Part shown: positions 43,138-52,607 of the stretch, one piece after another
How the letters are laid out: the number at the start of each line of letters is the position of its first letter
How positions within the stretch are numbered: the first letter of the stretch is position 1
Source: Sphingomonadales bacterium
GTDB lineage: Bacteria; Pseudomonadota; Alphaproteobacteria; Sphingomonadales; Sphingomonadaceae
Direction: 5' to 3'
Assembly (NCBI GenBank): GCA_016707885.1
Contig: JADJGU010000002.1
Coordinates: 186,001 to 250,000, forward strand
DNA length: 64,000 nucleotides
Position numbers and translations under genes: made by a program
The notes under the pieces: generated by a model
What the model was told of the DNA's origin: nothing
Database searches by the model: none
The model's input: only the letters and a program-made list of their open reading frames with translations

Positions 43138-45171
43138 TCAGGCCAGTTCTAGCGTTGCCTGTTTCACCACATCGTCGGCAAGCTTGCCCGACAATTCGGA
43201 CAGATGATCAAATTGGGCGGTGAAGGTGGCCAGCCCCTGACTGAGCGAGCGTAGTTCCGCATCGAGGCCGTTGAGGCTTGCCATCGGCAGATGCGCTTCG
43301 ACCATATCCCACCGCTGCCAATCAGGATGGGAACCGAGGTTTAATATCTGCCCGCGTCGGGACGAGACCACCGAGCCCATTTTTGATCCTGTCCCCGGGG
43401 GCGATGCAATGGCGACATGGGCAACGGGTTCGAGCACATAGGGTTGGCACTGCGCCAGCGCTTCACTCATCGCCAGCTTGCCCGCAAGCCGGAATGCCAG
43501 TTCCGAGCTGTCGACCGAGTGGTAGCTGCCATCAACCAAAGTAACTGCGACATCGACCACTGGAAAACCCAGTGGTCCCTTTTCCATCGCATCGCGCACC
43601 CCGGCTTCGACTGCAGGAATCCATTGTTTCGGCACCACGCCGCCTGAAATTTTCTCTTCAAAGACAAATCCCGAACCGCGCGGCAGCGGGCGGACCTCGA
43701 TCACAACATCACCATATTGGCCATGCCCACCCGACTGCTTCTTGTGCCGACCACGCTGGGTCACGCCTTTGCGGATCGATTCCCGATAGGCGATTCTAGG
43801 GGCATGGGTTTCGACATCGACGCCATAGCGCCGCTTCAGCCGCTGCAGGGTAACGTTTAAATGCTCGTCATTGATGCCACGCAGCAGCGTTTCATGGTTC
43901 GTATCATCCTGTGTCCATTCAAGCGCAGGGTCTTCCTCGACCAGCTTGTGTAGCGCGGTCGAAAGCTTGACATCATCCTGCCGGTTTTTGGCCCGCAGAG
44001 CGATCGTGGCGTTGCGTGGTGGCAGGTCGATCAGATGTTCCGATCCACTGTCGCAGACATTGCCGAAAACCATGCCTGCGCGCGCTGAATCGGCCTTGGC
44101 AATAGCAATAATATCGCCCGCATCTGCTGCAGCCAGCTTGTTGGTCTTATCGCCCTGCAGGGCAAACAGCGCACCAGCGCGCACATCGTCTGCCAATTCC
44201 GCTCCCTCGTTCAAGCCATTGCCAAGCACCCGTGCCAGTGCCAATCGGCCTACCGCGCCGCCATTGGCCACCTTGAACACATGCACGCCCTTGCCATTGG
44301 TGCCCAATCGCTGTGCAGCCAGCTCAACCGAAGGGGCTTCGTGGCGGAGCATCTTGAGCAGGCGGTGGACACCAAATCCGTTGAGCGCCGATCCGAACAT
44401 CACCGGCACCACCCAACCGGCGCGCGCCTCGTCGGTCAAATCCTTGAGCACCCGGTCAAGGCTAGGTTGCTCGTCCATCAGCAGCGTTTCTAGCAATTCA
44501 TCATCATGGTCAGCCAACGTCTCGAGCATATGATATCTCTCGCTCACCTCGCGCTCGGCCAGGTCCACCGGAATATCGATCCGCTCGCTCACTTTGCCGG
44601 GCACATAACGGTGCGCGCGCTCGAGTGCGATGTCGACAAAACCGGTGATCTTCTCACCCTCGCGGATCGGGATTTGCCGTGCGACCAAACGCGCGCCGCT
44701 CATTGGCTGCATCGCCTCCAGCAAATAATGGATGCGCCCGCGCGCTGCATCAATCTTGTTGACGAAAACCGCGTGCGGGATGCCCAAGGCATCAAGGCGC
44801 CGCAATATGGGCTCGGCCAAGGCGGCGCGTTCCGGCTCCGGGTCAACGACGACGATTGCCATGTCGGCGCTGCCCAGCGCGGCATAGCCATCGGCTGCAA
44901 AGCCGACCGCGCCTGGCGTGTCGATAATCGCGAATTTGTCGCCCAGATATTCAAAGCGGGTCAGGTTGATCTCAGTTGATCCGCGCCGTGCACGTGCCTC
45001 CGGGCTTGAATCACCCACTGTGGTTCCGGCCTCTACCGACCCAAGCCGGGAAATCGCGCCCGATGCGAATAGCATTGCTTCTGCCAGACTGGTTTTACCG
45101 GCCCCGGTGGGTCCAACCAGGGCCACGGCCCTTACACCTGTGACTTTTGCTCCTTTGGTGGTGCTTGCCAT
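43138..45171 (-). CDS. Elongation-factor-G-like GTPase (second EF-G)
   Basis: A 677-residue EF-G paralogue from the ATG at 45171. The G domain is shifted from canonical EF-G: G1 is VGPTGAGKTSLAEA (not the usual GHVDHGKTT), G3 IIDTPGAVGFAAD, G4 FVNKIDAAR, and domains II-V follow (GRLALARVLGNGLN, SGGHGQYGDVVIEV, FAMSEALAQC-like AMSEALAQCQPYVLEPVAHV). It resembles the EF-G2/FusA2 group of uncertain function found beside recA and alaS in sphingomonads, from memory. The main fusA is expected elsewhere. Confidence 0.87.
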   Translation of the reverse strand: MASTTKGAKVTGVRAVALVGPTGAGKTSLAEAMLFASGAISRLGSVEAGTTVGDSSPEARARRGSTEINLTRFEYLGDKFAIIDTPGAVGFAADGYAALGSADMAIVVVDPEPERAALAEPILRRLDALGIPHAVFVNKIDAARGRIHYLLEAMQPMSGARLVARQIPIREGEKITGFVDIALERAHRYVPGKVSERIDIPVDLAEREVSERYHMLETLADHDDELLETLLMDEQPSLDRVLKDLTDEARAGWVVPVMFGSALNGFGVHRLLKMLRHEAPSVELAAQRLGTNGKGVHVFKVANGGAVGRLALARVLGNGLNEGAELADDVRAGALFALQGDKTNKLAAADAGDIIAIAKADSARAGMVFGNVCDSGSEHLIDLPPRNATIALRAKNRQDDVKLSTALHKLVEEDPALEWTQDDTNHETLLRGINDEHLNVTLQRLKRRYGVDVETHAPRIAYRESIRKGVTQRGRHKKQSGGHGQYGDVVIEVRPLPRGSGFVFEEKISGGVVPKQWIPAVEAGVRDAMEKGPLGFPVVDVAVTLVDGSYHSVDSSELAFRLAGKLAMSEALAQCQPYVLEPVAHVAIASPPGTGSKMGSVVSSRRGQILNLGSHPDWQRWDMVEAHLPMASLNGLDAELRSLSQGLATFTAQFDHLSELSGKLADDVVKQATLELA

Positions 45172-45250
45172 CATTCGTCTCCTCTTGTTCAAGCGGAGCG
45201 TGCCGGCGCAGCCTTAAGCGTTGGATGTGCGCCAACGCGCAACAAAAACA

Positions 45251-45318
45251 TCAGGGGCTGGCAAATAGGTCAGGACCGGATCGGGGGATATGGCCGAGGC
45301 GTATTTGCCAGTCCCTGA
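45251..45318 (+). repeat. 17-base inverted repeat in divergent intergenic region
   Basis: TCAGGGGCTGGCAAATA (45251-45267) is matched by TATTTGCCAGTCCCTGA (45302-45318) with 34 bases between. In plus-strand RNA all 17 positions pair (one G-U); on the minus strand that position is an A-C mismatch. A second hairpin, GCGTTGG/CCAACGC with a 7-base loop, lies at 45218-45238. The region is the 230-base gap between the EF-G paralogue and a methyltransferase gene. Confidence 0.7.
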
Positions 45319-45401
45319 CCAACAAATGCTGCGCCTATCCCACCTGAGTCGCAAGTGCAAAATGGGTTGCACCGCTTGCTGTCGCGACTAGGGTCATCAG
45401 C

Positions 45402-46223
45402 ATGACAGACAAGATGGAATGGCAAGGACAGGTTGGCACCAGTTGGGCGCGGCAATGGCAGCGCACCGACCGTTCGTTCTCCCCTCTGACCGAGCGGTTG
45501 GTGGAGCGCATATTGGTGAGTGACCATGCCGGGAAAATAGCCGACATAGGCTGCGGGGCAGGTGAACTGTCGATCAAGATCGCCGATGCCCGACCCGACG
45601 GGCATGTGCTTGGGCTGGATATTTCAGCGGACTTGATAGCGGCTGCATCAGAACGATCGAAGGGTAGGTCCAATCTCAACTTTGGAGTGGCAGATGCGTC
45701 TGTATGGCAAGACCCGTCCTTCATCCCGGACCTCTATATATCCCGCCACGGTGTGATGTTTTTCGACGCTCCGGTTGCCGCCTTCACCAACCTAGCGGCG
45801 AGTGCAGCAGCAAATGCGCAAATGGTCTTTTCCTGCTTTCGGGCGCCGGCTGAAAATGCCTGGGCGACCAATATCGCCGCTCTTGTGCCTTCGGCGCCAT
45901 CCGGTGATCCGCATGCGCCCGGACCATTCGCCTTTGCAGATCCGGAGCGTGTGAAAGGCATCCTTTCCGCAGCTGGATGGACGGATGTCGGCTTTGAACC
46001 CGTCGATTTCGATTATGTCGCGGGCCGCGGCGAAGATCCTGTTGCAGATGCGCTAGATTTTTTCGGCCATATTGGCCCCGCCGCGCGCGCCATCCGCATG
46101 CTTGAGGGCGAAGCCCGTACCGCCTTCCTCGGTCGCCTGCGCGATCTTGCCGAGGCAAATCTGCACGACGGCGCAGTCCGCTTTGCGGCGGCAGCCTGGA
46201 TCGTCACAGCACATAAGAATTGA
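45402..46223 (+). CDS. SAM-dependent methyltransferase
   Basis: A 273-residue class I methyltransferase. Motif I is KIADIGCGAGELSIKI (about 45-60), motif II HVLGLDISADLIAAA, and post-motif regions NLNFGVADASVW and SRHGVMFFD follow. The C-terminal half may be a substrate cap. The methyl acceptor cannot be predicted. It starts a run with the glutathione transferase gene 14 bases downstream and alaS, all on the plus strand. Confidence 0.85.
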   Translation: MTDKMEWQGQVGTSWARQWQRTDRSFSPLTERLVERILVSDHAGKIADIGCGAGELSIKIADARPDGHVLGLDISADLIAAASERSKGRSNLNFGVADASVWQDPSFIPDLYISRHGVMFFDAPVAAFTNLAASAAANAQMVFSCFRAPAENAWATNIAALVPSAPSGDPHAPGPFAFADPERVKGILSAAGWTDVGFEPVDFDYVAGRGEDPVADALDFFGHIGPAARAIRMLEGEARTAFLGRLRDLAEANLHDGAVRFAAAAWIVTAHKN

Positions 46224-46237
46224 ACGAGGAGAGAGAT

Positions 46238-46864
46238 ATGACCCTGAAAGTCCACCACCTGAACAACAGCCGCTCACAACGCATACTGTGGCTGCTTGAG
46301 GAACTCGGGGTCGATTACGACATCGTGCATCATCAGCGGGATGCCGTTACCAACCTTGCGCCGCCCGAACTGCTTGACGTTCATCCTCTTGGCAAGTCGC
46401 CGGTCATCGATGACAATGGCCATATCGTCTATGAATCGGCGGCAATCGTGGAGTATCTTTGCGAGCGTCATGGCGGCGGGCATTTGGTTCCTGTGCGCGG
46501 AACCGACGATCATATCCGTTATCTCGAATGGATCCATTTTGCGGAGGGTTCGGCGATGACGCCGATGCTGCTTAATCTCTATACGGCGCGCCTCGGTGAT
46601 GCCGCCGCGCCGTTGCGCCCGCGCATCGACCAGCAGCTCGAAAGCCATTTTCGCTACATCGAAGACCGCTTGCTGCCATCAGGTTGGCTGGTTGGTGACA
46701 GCATGACCGGCGCGGACATCATGGTCAGCTTCCCAGCTGAAGCAGCGGTCAAAATGGGGTGGGCAGGCGACAAACCGAGACTGACCGCCTATGTCGAAAA
46801 AATCCATGCATTGCCGACCTGGAAGACCGCGTTGGAGAAGGGTGGACCCTACGCCTACGCATAA
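46238..46864 (+). CDS. Glutathione S-transferase family protein
   Basis: A 208-residue GST from the ATG at 46238 (GAGGAGAGA ribosome-binding site in front). The thioredoxin-like domain carries LNNSRSQRILWLLEELGVDYD with a Ser near the N-terminus as the likely thiol-activating residue and VHPLGKSPVIDDNG as the cis-proline glutathione contact. The helical domain is at about 90-205 (DRLLPSGWLVGDSMTGADIM). The electrophile substrate is unknown. It probably shares a transcript with the upstream methyltransferase. Confidence 0.92.
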   Translation: MTLKVHHLNNSRSQRILWLLEELGVDYDIVHHQRDAVTNLAPPELLDVHPLGKSPVIDDNGHIVYESAAIVEYLCERHGGGHLVPVRGTDDHIRYLEWIHFAEGSAMTPMLLNLYTARLGDAAAPLRPRIDQQLESHFRYIEDRLLPSGWLVGDSMTGADIMVSFPAEAAVKMGWAGDKPRLTAYVEKIHALPTWKTALEKGGPYAYA

Positions 46865-46929
46865 TCGCTGACACTAAGCGATATATCCGGCTTGCAGCAC
46901 GCTTTGCCGTCGCCTAAGTCGCGCTGGCT

Positions 46930-49575
46930 ATGACCTCGACAAACGATATCCGCCGCGGCTTTCTCGACTATTTCGGCAATGCCGGACATGATGTGGTGCA
47001 GTCCGCACCGCTGGTGCCTTATAACGACCCGACATTGATGTTCGTCAATGCCGGGATGGTGCCTTTCAAAAATGTCTTCACCGGGCTTGAAACCCGCGAA
47101 ACGCCCCGTGCCGCTTCCAGCCAGAAATGCGTGCGTGCGGGCGGCAAGCATAATGACCTCGACAATGTCGGCTATACCGCGCGGCACCACACCTTCTTCG
47201 AAATGCTGGGGAATTTTTCCTTCGGCGATTATTTCAAGGAACAGGCGATCATCCATGCCTGGACGCTGCTGACCAAAGTCTGGGGTTTGAACCCTGACAA
47301 GCTGACCGCCACCGTCTATCACACCGACGACGAAGCCTTTGACCTTTGGAAGAAGATTGCTGGCCTTCCCGAGCAGCGCATCATCCGCATCCCGACCAGC
47401 GACAATTTCTGGTCGATGGGCGATACCGGCCCCTGCGGCCCGTGCAGCGAGATCTTCTATGATCATGGCGAGCATATTTTCGGTGGTCCTCCGGGAAGCC
47501 CCGACGAGGATGGCGACCGTTTCGTCGAAATCTGGAACCTCGTCTTCATGCAGTTCGAACGACAGGACGATGGCACCGATGTGCCTTTGCCCAAACCGTC
47601 GATCGACACCGGCATGGGTCTGGAACGCATCGCTGCGGTGATGCAGGGCGTGCCCGACAATTATGACACCGATACCTTCAAGGCGCTGATCGCAGCGTCC
47701 GAAGAATTGACTAGCACGAAAGCGGAAGGCGAGCAGAAGGCGAGCCACCGTGTGATTGCCGACCATCTGCGTTCGACCAGCTTCCTGCTTGCCGATGGCG
47801 TGATGCCGTCGAACGAAGGTCGCGGCTATGTGCTGCGCCGGATCATGCGCCGGGCGATGCGCCATGCGCACTTATTGGGTGCGAAAGAGCCTTTGATGCA
47901 CCGTCTGGTCGGCAGTCTGGCTGCTGAAATGGGAGCGGCTTACCCCGAATTGCTGCGCGCCCAGCCGTTGATCGAAGCGACGCTGAAGCAGGAGGAAACC
48001 CAGTTCCGGCGCACGCTCGACAAGGGGTTAAAGTTGCTCGACGAGGCAACCGGCGGAATGAAGGCTGGCGACGTGCTCGCAGGTGAAACCGCGTTCAAAC
48101 TCTATGACACCTATGGCTTCCCTTACGACCTGACCGAGGATGCGCTGCGCGCCCAAGGCTTTGGTATCGACCGTGCCGGCTTCGATGCCGCGATGGACAA
48201 TCAGAAAGCGATGGCCCGCGCCGCGTGGAAGGGTTCGGGCGCCAAGGCTTCGGACGATGTCTGGTTCGATATTGCCGAACGGGTCGGTTCGACAGAATTC
48301 ACCGGCTACACTGCCACCGAAGGCGAAGGCCAGGTTGTGGCGTTGGTCAAGGACGGTGCAGAAGTGCAGTCGGCCAAGACTGGCGACAGCGTGACCCTGA
48401 TCACCAACCAGACGCCATTCTACGGCGAAAGCGGCGGACAGATGGGCGATGCGGGTAGCATCACCAGCCTGTCGGGCTTGGCTGCCACGGTAACGGATAC
48501 GTCGAAGCCGCTGGGCCGTCTCCACGCGCACCAACTGGTGGTTTACGCCGGCGAGGTGAAAGTGGGCGATGTCGTTCAGTTGAAGATCGATATAGAACGC
48601 CGCGACACGCTGCGTTCCAATCACAGCGCGACGCACCTGTTGCACGCGGCTCTCCGCAACCGTCTGGGCGGCCATGTGACGCAAAAGGGCAGCATGGTGG
48701 CGCCCGATCGCTTGCGCTTTGACTTCTCGCACAATCAGGCCGTTACGCCGGAGGAAATTGCCGACATCGAAGCCGAAGTGAATGCGCAGATCCGCCGCAA
48801 TACGGCGGTGACCACGCGCCTTATGGCCCCCGATCAGGCTGTTGAGGCAGGCGCTCTGGCGCTGTTTGGCGAGAAATATGGCGATGAAGTCCGTGTGCTC
48901 AGCATGGGCGATGTTGAAGGGGCCAACTATTCGGTCGAGTTGTGCGGCGGCACGCATGTGAATGCACTTGGCGATATCGCGCTGATGACCATCGTTTCGG
49001 AAGGTGCAGTCGCGAGCGGCATTCGCCGTATCGAAGCATTGACCGGTGAGGCAGCTCGCCAGCATCTTGAGCGGCGTGAAAGCCAGTTGAAAGACATCGC
49101 ATCGCTGCTGAAAACAGCGCCGGATGATGTGGCCACACGGGTCGAAACGCTGCTCGCAGAACGTCGCGCGCTCGAAAAGGAGCTGTCAGATGCCAAGACC
49201 AAGCTGGCGCTTTCTGGCGGGGGTGGCCCCAAGGCAGAAGCCGAGAAAATCGGCGACACCAAATTCATGGGGCAGGTCATTGGCGGAATCGAAGCCAAGG
49301 CTCTCCGGGGGCTTGCCGACGAACAGATGAAGGCCTTGGGTGGCGGCGTGGTGGCGATCATCGCTGCCAATGAGAATGCCAATACCGTGGTGGTTGCCGT
49401 CGCACCCGAGCTGACCGGTACATTTGCGGCGCCCGATCTGGTTCGTGCCGCAACCGCTGCAATGGGCGGGCAGGGCGGTGGCGGTCGTCCGGAAATGGCG
49501 CAGGGCGGCGGACCAGCTGGCGCCGATCAGGCGCAGGCCGGGCTCGACGCGATCAAGGCTGTGCTGGCTGGCTAA
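46930..49575 (+). CDS. alaS: Alanine-tRNA ligase
   Basis: An 881-residue AlaRS. The class II aminoacylation core (RRGFLDYFGNAGHDVVQSAP, then MVPFKNVFTG, TARHHTFFEMLGNFSFGDYF), the editing domain (HSATHLLHAALRNRLGGHV, ELCGGTHVNALGDI with its zinc-binding His/Cys residues) and the C-terminal C-Ala domain (about 760-881, VVAIIAANENANTVVVAVAP) are all visible. recA-alaS order with intervening genes is typical of alphaproteobacteria. It overlaps the convergent antiporter gene by 23 bases. Confidence 0.98.
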   Translation: MTSTNDIRRGFLDYFGNAGHDVVQSAPLVPYNDPTLMFVNAGMVPFKNVFTGLETRETPRAASSQKCVRAGGKHNDLDNVGYTARHHTFFEMLGNFSFGDYFKEQAIIHAWTLLTKVWGLNPDKLTATVYHTDDEAFDLWKKIAGLPEQRIIRIPTSDNFWSMGDTGPCGPCSEIFYDHGEHIFGGPPGSPDEDGDRFVEIWNLVFMQFERQDDGTDVPLPKPSIDTGMGLERIAAVMQGVPDNYDTDTFKALIAASEELTSTKAEGEQKASHRVIADHLRSTSFLLADGVMPSNEGRGYVLRRIMRRAMRHAHLLGAKEPLMHRLVGSLAAEMGAAYPELLRAQPLIEATLKQEETQFRRTLDKGLKLLDEATGGMKAGDVLAGETAFKLYDTYGFPYDLTEDALRAQGFGIDRAGFDAAMDNQKAMARAAWKGSGAKASDDVWFDIAERVGSTEFTGYTATEGEGQVVALVKDGAEVQSAKTGDSVTLITNQTPFYGESGGQMGDAGSITSLSGLAATVTDTSKPLGRLHAHQLVVYAGEVKVGDVVQLKIDIERRDTLRSNHSATHLLHAALRNRLGGHVTQKGSMVAPDRLRFDFSHNQAVTPEEIADIEAEVNAQIRRNTAVTTRLMAPDQAVEAGALALFGEKYGDEVRVLSMGDVEGANYSVELCGGTHVNALGDIALMTIVSEGAVASGIRRIEALTGEAARQHLERRESQLKDIASLLKTAPDDVATRVETLLAERRALEKELSDAKTKLALSGGGGPKAEAEKIGDTKFMGQVIGGIEAKALRGLADEQMKALGGGVVAIIAANENANTVVVAVAPELTGTFAAPDLVRAATAAMGGQGGGGRPEMAQGGGPAGADQAQAGLDAIKAVLAG

Positions 49576-51343
49576 GCCTGCTGCGTAGTTTCAGGCGGGG
49601 GGCTTCGTCGAGCTCCCCGGCCTCTTTGATAGCGCGGCGGAACTCGTCGCGCTTTTCGTGGATTGAGGCGATCACCGGCCCCATCGCTACGCCCAGATCG
49701 ACCAGCACCGCTTCGGACAGCTGGAGTGAGCTTTCGAGCGTTTCGGGAACGGCATCGCTGACCCCCGCGAGATACAGTTCCGCTGCATGGTCGGCATCGC
49801 GGGCGCGGGCGACAATTGTAAGATCGGCAAAGTCGGCGCGGATGCGCTTGACCGTCTTTGCCGCCAGCACAGGGTCGTTCATCGTCAAGACCAACGCTTT
49901 CGCCGTATCGAGATGCAAACGGTGCAAGGTTCGCGGCTTTCCTACATCGCCAAACACGACATTATAGCCTTCGCGCCGAGCCGCCACGACCGCGTCGACA
50001 TTATGCTCGACAGCAATATAGGGTTGGTCATGCGCCTGCAGCATTTCGGCCACCAACTGGCCGACGCGCCCGAAACCTATGATAACGGTTCGCGGTTCGG
50101 CATTGACGCTGATCTCATCTTCAAGCGCCAGCCCGCTAGACCGCACTTGAATTCGGCGCGCCATATCATGACCGATACGTGCGAGTATCGGTGTGATCAA
50201 AAGGCCAATGACGGTGGCGACCTGCCAGAATTTTGCGGTTTCGGGATCAATAATCTGGGCCGCACTGGCGGCACCCAAAACAATCAAGGTGGTTTCGGAC
50301 GGGCTAGCCATCAACAGCCCAGTTTCGGTCGCTACCCCGGGCCGGACCCCTGCAAATTTCAGCAGGCTGCCAACGACAAAGGCGTTGATAGCTACCGCCA
50401 CAACCACGGCCGCAGCCAACTTGTTCCAGTTGGACAATATAAAGCCGATGTCGATCTGCATCCCGATGCTGATCAGGAACACGCCAAGCGCCAGCCCCTT
50501 AAATGGCTCGACCACGGTTTCGACTTCGCCGCGATAGTCAGTTTCCGCTATGAGCAAACCCGCGATCAGGGCACCGACTATGGGCGAAAGGCCGACTGTT
50601 GCGGTCGCTAGGCTCGACAGGATGACAACCAGCAAGGTTGCGGCGATGAACAGTTCGGGGCTTTTGGTCCGCGCAGCTTGCCCGAAAAGCGGAGGGAGCA
50701 GAAAACGCCCTGCCACCAGCATCGCGATGATCACAGCCAGCCCCTGCCACGCGACCGCGAACAGTGCATCCCATCCTCCTCCGCTCGCTGCCTGCGGACC
50801 GAGCACGCCGAGGATGAAGATGATCGGGACAATGGCCAGATCTTCGAACAACAGCATGGCAAATGCTGACTTGCCGACCGAAGAAGTTGTGCCGGCAATG
50901 GGAAGCACCAGTGCCGTTGAGGAAAGCGACAGGGCAAGGCCGAGACCTATCGCCTCGGTGGCGTTGTAGCCGACTGCAAACAGGGCGCCGCCAATCAGTA
51001 TCGCGCCACCGAACAGTTCGGCCGCGCCCAGCCCAAACACCTGTTTGCGCATCCGCCAGAGCCTGCGGAAGGACAGTTCCAGCCCGATCCCGAACAGCAA
51101 CAATATGATGCCGAATTCGCCGATGCGGGTAATTTCCGCGGTGTCGGAAATCGTTACCCAGCGGAGCCACGGATATTGTGATGCATATGCGCCAAGACCC
51201 ATGGGCCCAACGAGCACCCCGACTATCAGGAACCCGATAATCGGTGTGATCCGCAAACGCGCAAAGGCAGGAATTACAATACCTGCCGCGCCCAATATGA
51301 TGAGCGCGTTGTTTAAACCTTCGGTATGGAGTTCGGCAGCCAT
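49553..51343 (-). CDS. CPA2 K+/H+ antiporter with TrkA-N domain (KefB-like)
   Basis: A 596-residue antiporter with about 11-13 membrane helices over residues 10-380 (IILGAAGIVIPAFARLRITP, IGFLIVGVLVGPMGLG, SLSSTALVLPIAG) and a cytoplasmic Rossmann-type TrkA-N domain at about 405-530 (RTVIIGFGRVGQLVAEML). These transporters export K+ in exchange for H+ under nucleotide or glutathione-adduct control; gating ligand unknown here. Its ribosome-binding site and start codon abut a 9-base-pair hairpin at 51344-51363, so translation may be regulated. It follows icd by 40 bases on the same strand. Confidence 0.93.
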   Translation of the reverse strand: MAAELHTEGLNNALIILGAAGIVIPAFARLRITPIIGFLIVGVLVGPMGLGAYASQYPWLRWVTISDTAEITRIGEFGIILLLFGIGLELSFRRLWRMRKQVFGLGAAELFGGAILIGGALFAVGYNATEAIGLGLALSLSSTALVLPIAGTTSSVGKSAFAMLLFEDLAIVPIIFILGVLGPQAASGGGWDALFAVAWQGLAVIIAMLVAGRFLLPPLFGQAARTKSPELFIAATLLVVILSSLATATVGLSPIVGALIAGLLIAETDYRGEVETVVEPFKGLALGVFLISIGMQIDIGFILSNWNKLAAAVVVAVAINAFVVGSLLKFAGVRPGVATETGLLMASPSETTLIVLGAASAAQIIDPETAKFWQVATVIGLLITPILARIGHDMARRIQVRSSGLALEDEISVNAEPRTVIIGFGRVGQLVAEMLQAHDQPYIAVEHNVDAVVAARREGYNVVFGDVGKPRTLHRLHLDTAKALVLTMNDPVLAAKTVKRIRADFADLTIVARARDADHAAELYLAGVSDAVPETLESSLQLSEAVLVDLGVAMGPVIASIHEKRDEFRRAIKEAGELDEAPRLKLRSRLSQPAQP

Positions 51344-51363
51344 GCTCCCCTTTTAAGGGGAGC
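51344..51363 (-). promoter_or_regulatory. Hairpin covering the antiporter ribosome-binding site
   Basis: On the minus strand GCTCCCCTT-AA-AAGGGGAGC forms a perfect 9-base stem (effectively 8 pairs with a TAAA loop) that ends directly before ATG. The only Shine-Dalgarno sequence, AAGGGGAG, is the 3' arm. It sits 20 bases after the icd stop and lacks a T run, so it does not look like a terminator. Confidence 0.7.
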
Positions 51364-51383
51364 GGGCTGCCGATGTCAGCAAC

Positions 51384-52607
51384 TTACTGCCAGCTACCCA
51401 TTTTTGTTTCGAGATTGGCGCGAACCGCTTCGAAAAACTGTTCGGTGGTCATCCACGCCTGATCGGGGCCGATCAGGATCGCAAGGTCCTTGGTCATCGC
51501 GCCGCTTTCGACGGTCTCGATGCAGACCTGTTCCAGCGTTTCGGCAAAGCGTGTCACATCGGGGGTGTCGTCAAACTTGCCGCGGAACTTCAGGCCGCCA
51601 GTCCAGGCAAAGATCGATGCAATCGGGTTGGTCGAGGTCGCCTTGCCCGCCTGATGCTGGCGATAGTGGCGGGTGACGGTACCGTGCGCGGCTTCCGCTT
51701 CGACGGTCTTGCCATCGGGCGTCATCAGGATCGAGGTCATCAAGCCGAGCGAGCCAAAGCCCTGCGCTACCTGATCCGACTGGACGTCGCCATCATAATT
51801 TTTGCAGGCCCAAACGAACTTGCCGCTCCATTTCAGGGCCGATGCGACCATGTCGTCGATCAGGCGGTGTTCGTAAACGATACCGGCGGCGGCAAATTTT
51901 TCCTTGAAGCCTTCGGTTTCGAAGATTTCCTGGAACAGATCCTTGAAGCGGCCGTCATAGGCCTTGAGGATGGTGTTCTTCGTCGAAAGATACACTGGCC
52001 AACCAAGGTTGAGGCCATAGTTGAGCGAAGCGCGCGCGAAGTCGCGGATCGAGTCATCGAGGTTGTACATCGCCATCGCGACGCCGCTGCTCGGGAATTT
52101 GAAGACTTCAAGGTCCAGTTTTTCGCCATCATCACCGTCAAAGACGAGGCGCAGCGTGCCGGGGCCCGGGATCAACGTGTCGGTAGCGCGATATTGGTCA
52201 CCAAAGGCATGGCGGCCGACAACGATCGGGTCGGTCCAGCCCGGGATCAGGCGGGGGACGTTTTCGATCACGATCGGTTCGCGGAATACGACGCCGCCCA
52301 AGATGTTGCGGATCGTGCCGTTGGGCGACTTCCACATTTTCTTGAGGTTGAATTCCTCAACCCGGGCTTCGTCGGGCGTGATCGTCGCGCATTTGACGCC
52401 GACGCCATATTGCTTGATCGCGTTGGCGGCATCGACGGTGATCTTGTCGTCGGTTGCGTCACGGGCTTCGACGCCCAGATCATAATATTTCAGGTCGATG
52501 TCGAGATAGGGCAGTATCAGGCGTTCGCGGATCCATTCCCAGATGATCCGGGTCATTTCATCGCCATCGAGTTCGACGACGGGGTTTTTCACCTTGATTT
52601 TTGCCAT
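51384..52607 (-). CDS. icd: NADP-dependent isocitrate dehydrogenase, eukaryote-like type
   Basis: A 407-residue homodimeric IDH. The sequence (AKIKVKNPVVELDGDEMTRI, KSPNGTIRNILGGVVFREPI, GRHAFGDQYRATD, KSSGKFVWACKNYDGDVQSD) is of the type found in eukaryotic cytosolic and mitochondrial NADP-IDH and in alphaproteobacteria, unlike E. coli Icd. It oxidises isocitrate to 2-oxoglutarate in the TCA cycle. The start at 52607 gives the canonical MAKIKVKNP. It stands between the amidohydrolase and antiporter genes on the minus strand. Confidence 0.97.
   Translation of the reverse strand: MAKIKVKNPVVELDGDEMTRIIWEWIRERLILPYLDIDLKYYDLGVEARDATDDKITVDAANAIKQYGVGVKCATITPDEARVEEFNLKKMWKSPNGTIRNILGGVVFREPIVIENVPRLIPGWTDPIVVGRHAFGDQYRATDTLIPGPGTLRLVFDGDDGEKLDLEVFKFPSSGVAMAMYNLDDSIRDFARASLNYGLNLGWPVYLSTKNTILKAYDGRFKDLFQEIFETEGFKEKFAAAGIVYEHRLIDDMVASALKWSGKFVWACKNYDGDVQSDQVAQGFGSLGLMTSILMTPDGKTVEAEAAHGTVTRHYRQHQAGKATSTNPIASIFAWTGGLKFRGKFDDTPDVTRFAETLEQVCIETVESGAMTKDLAILIGPDQAWMTTEQFFEAVRANLETKMGSWQ

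Noticed and set aside
46855..47871. 338-residue open frame on the minus strand opposite the start of alaS
   Set aside because: Shadow of alaS; no domain visible.
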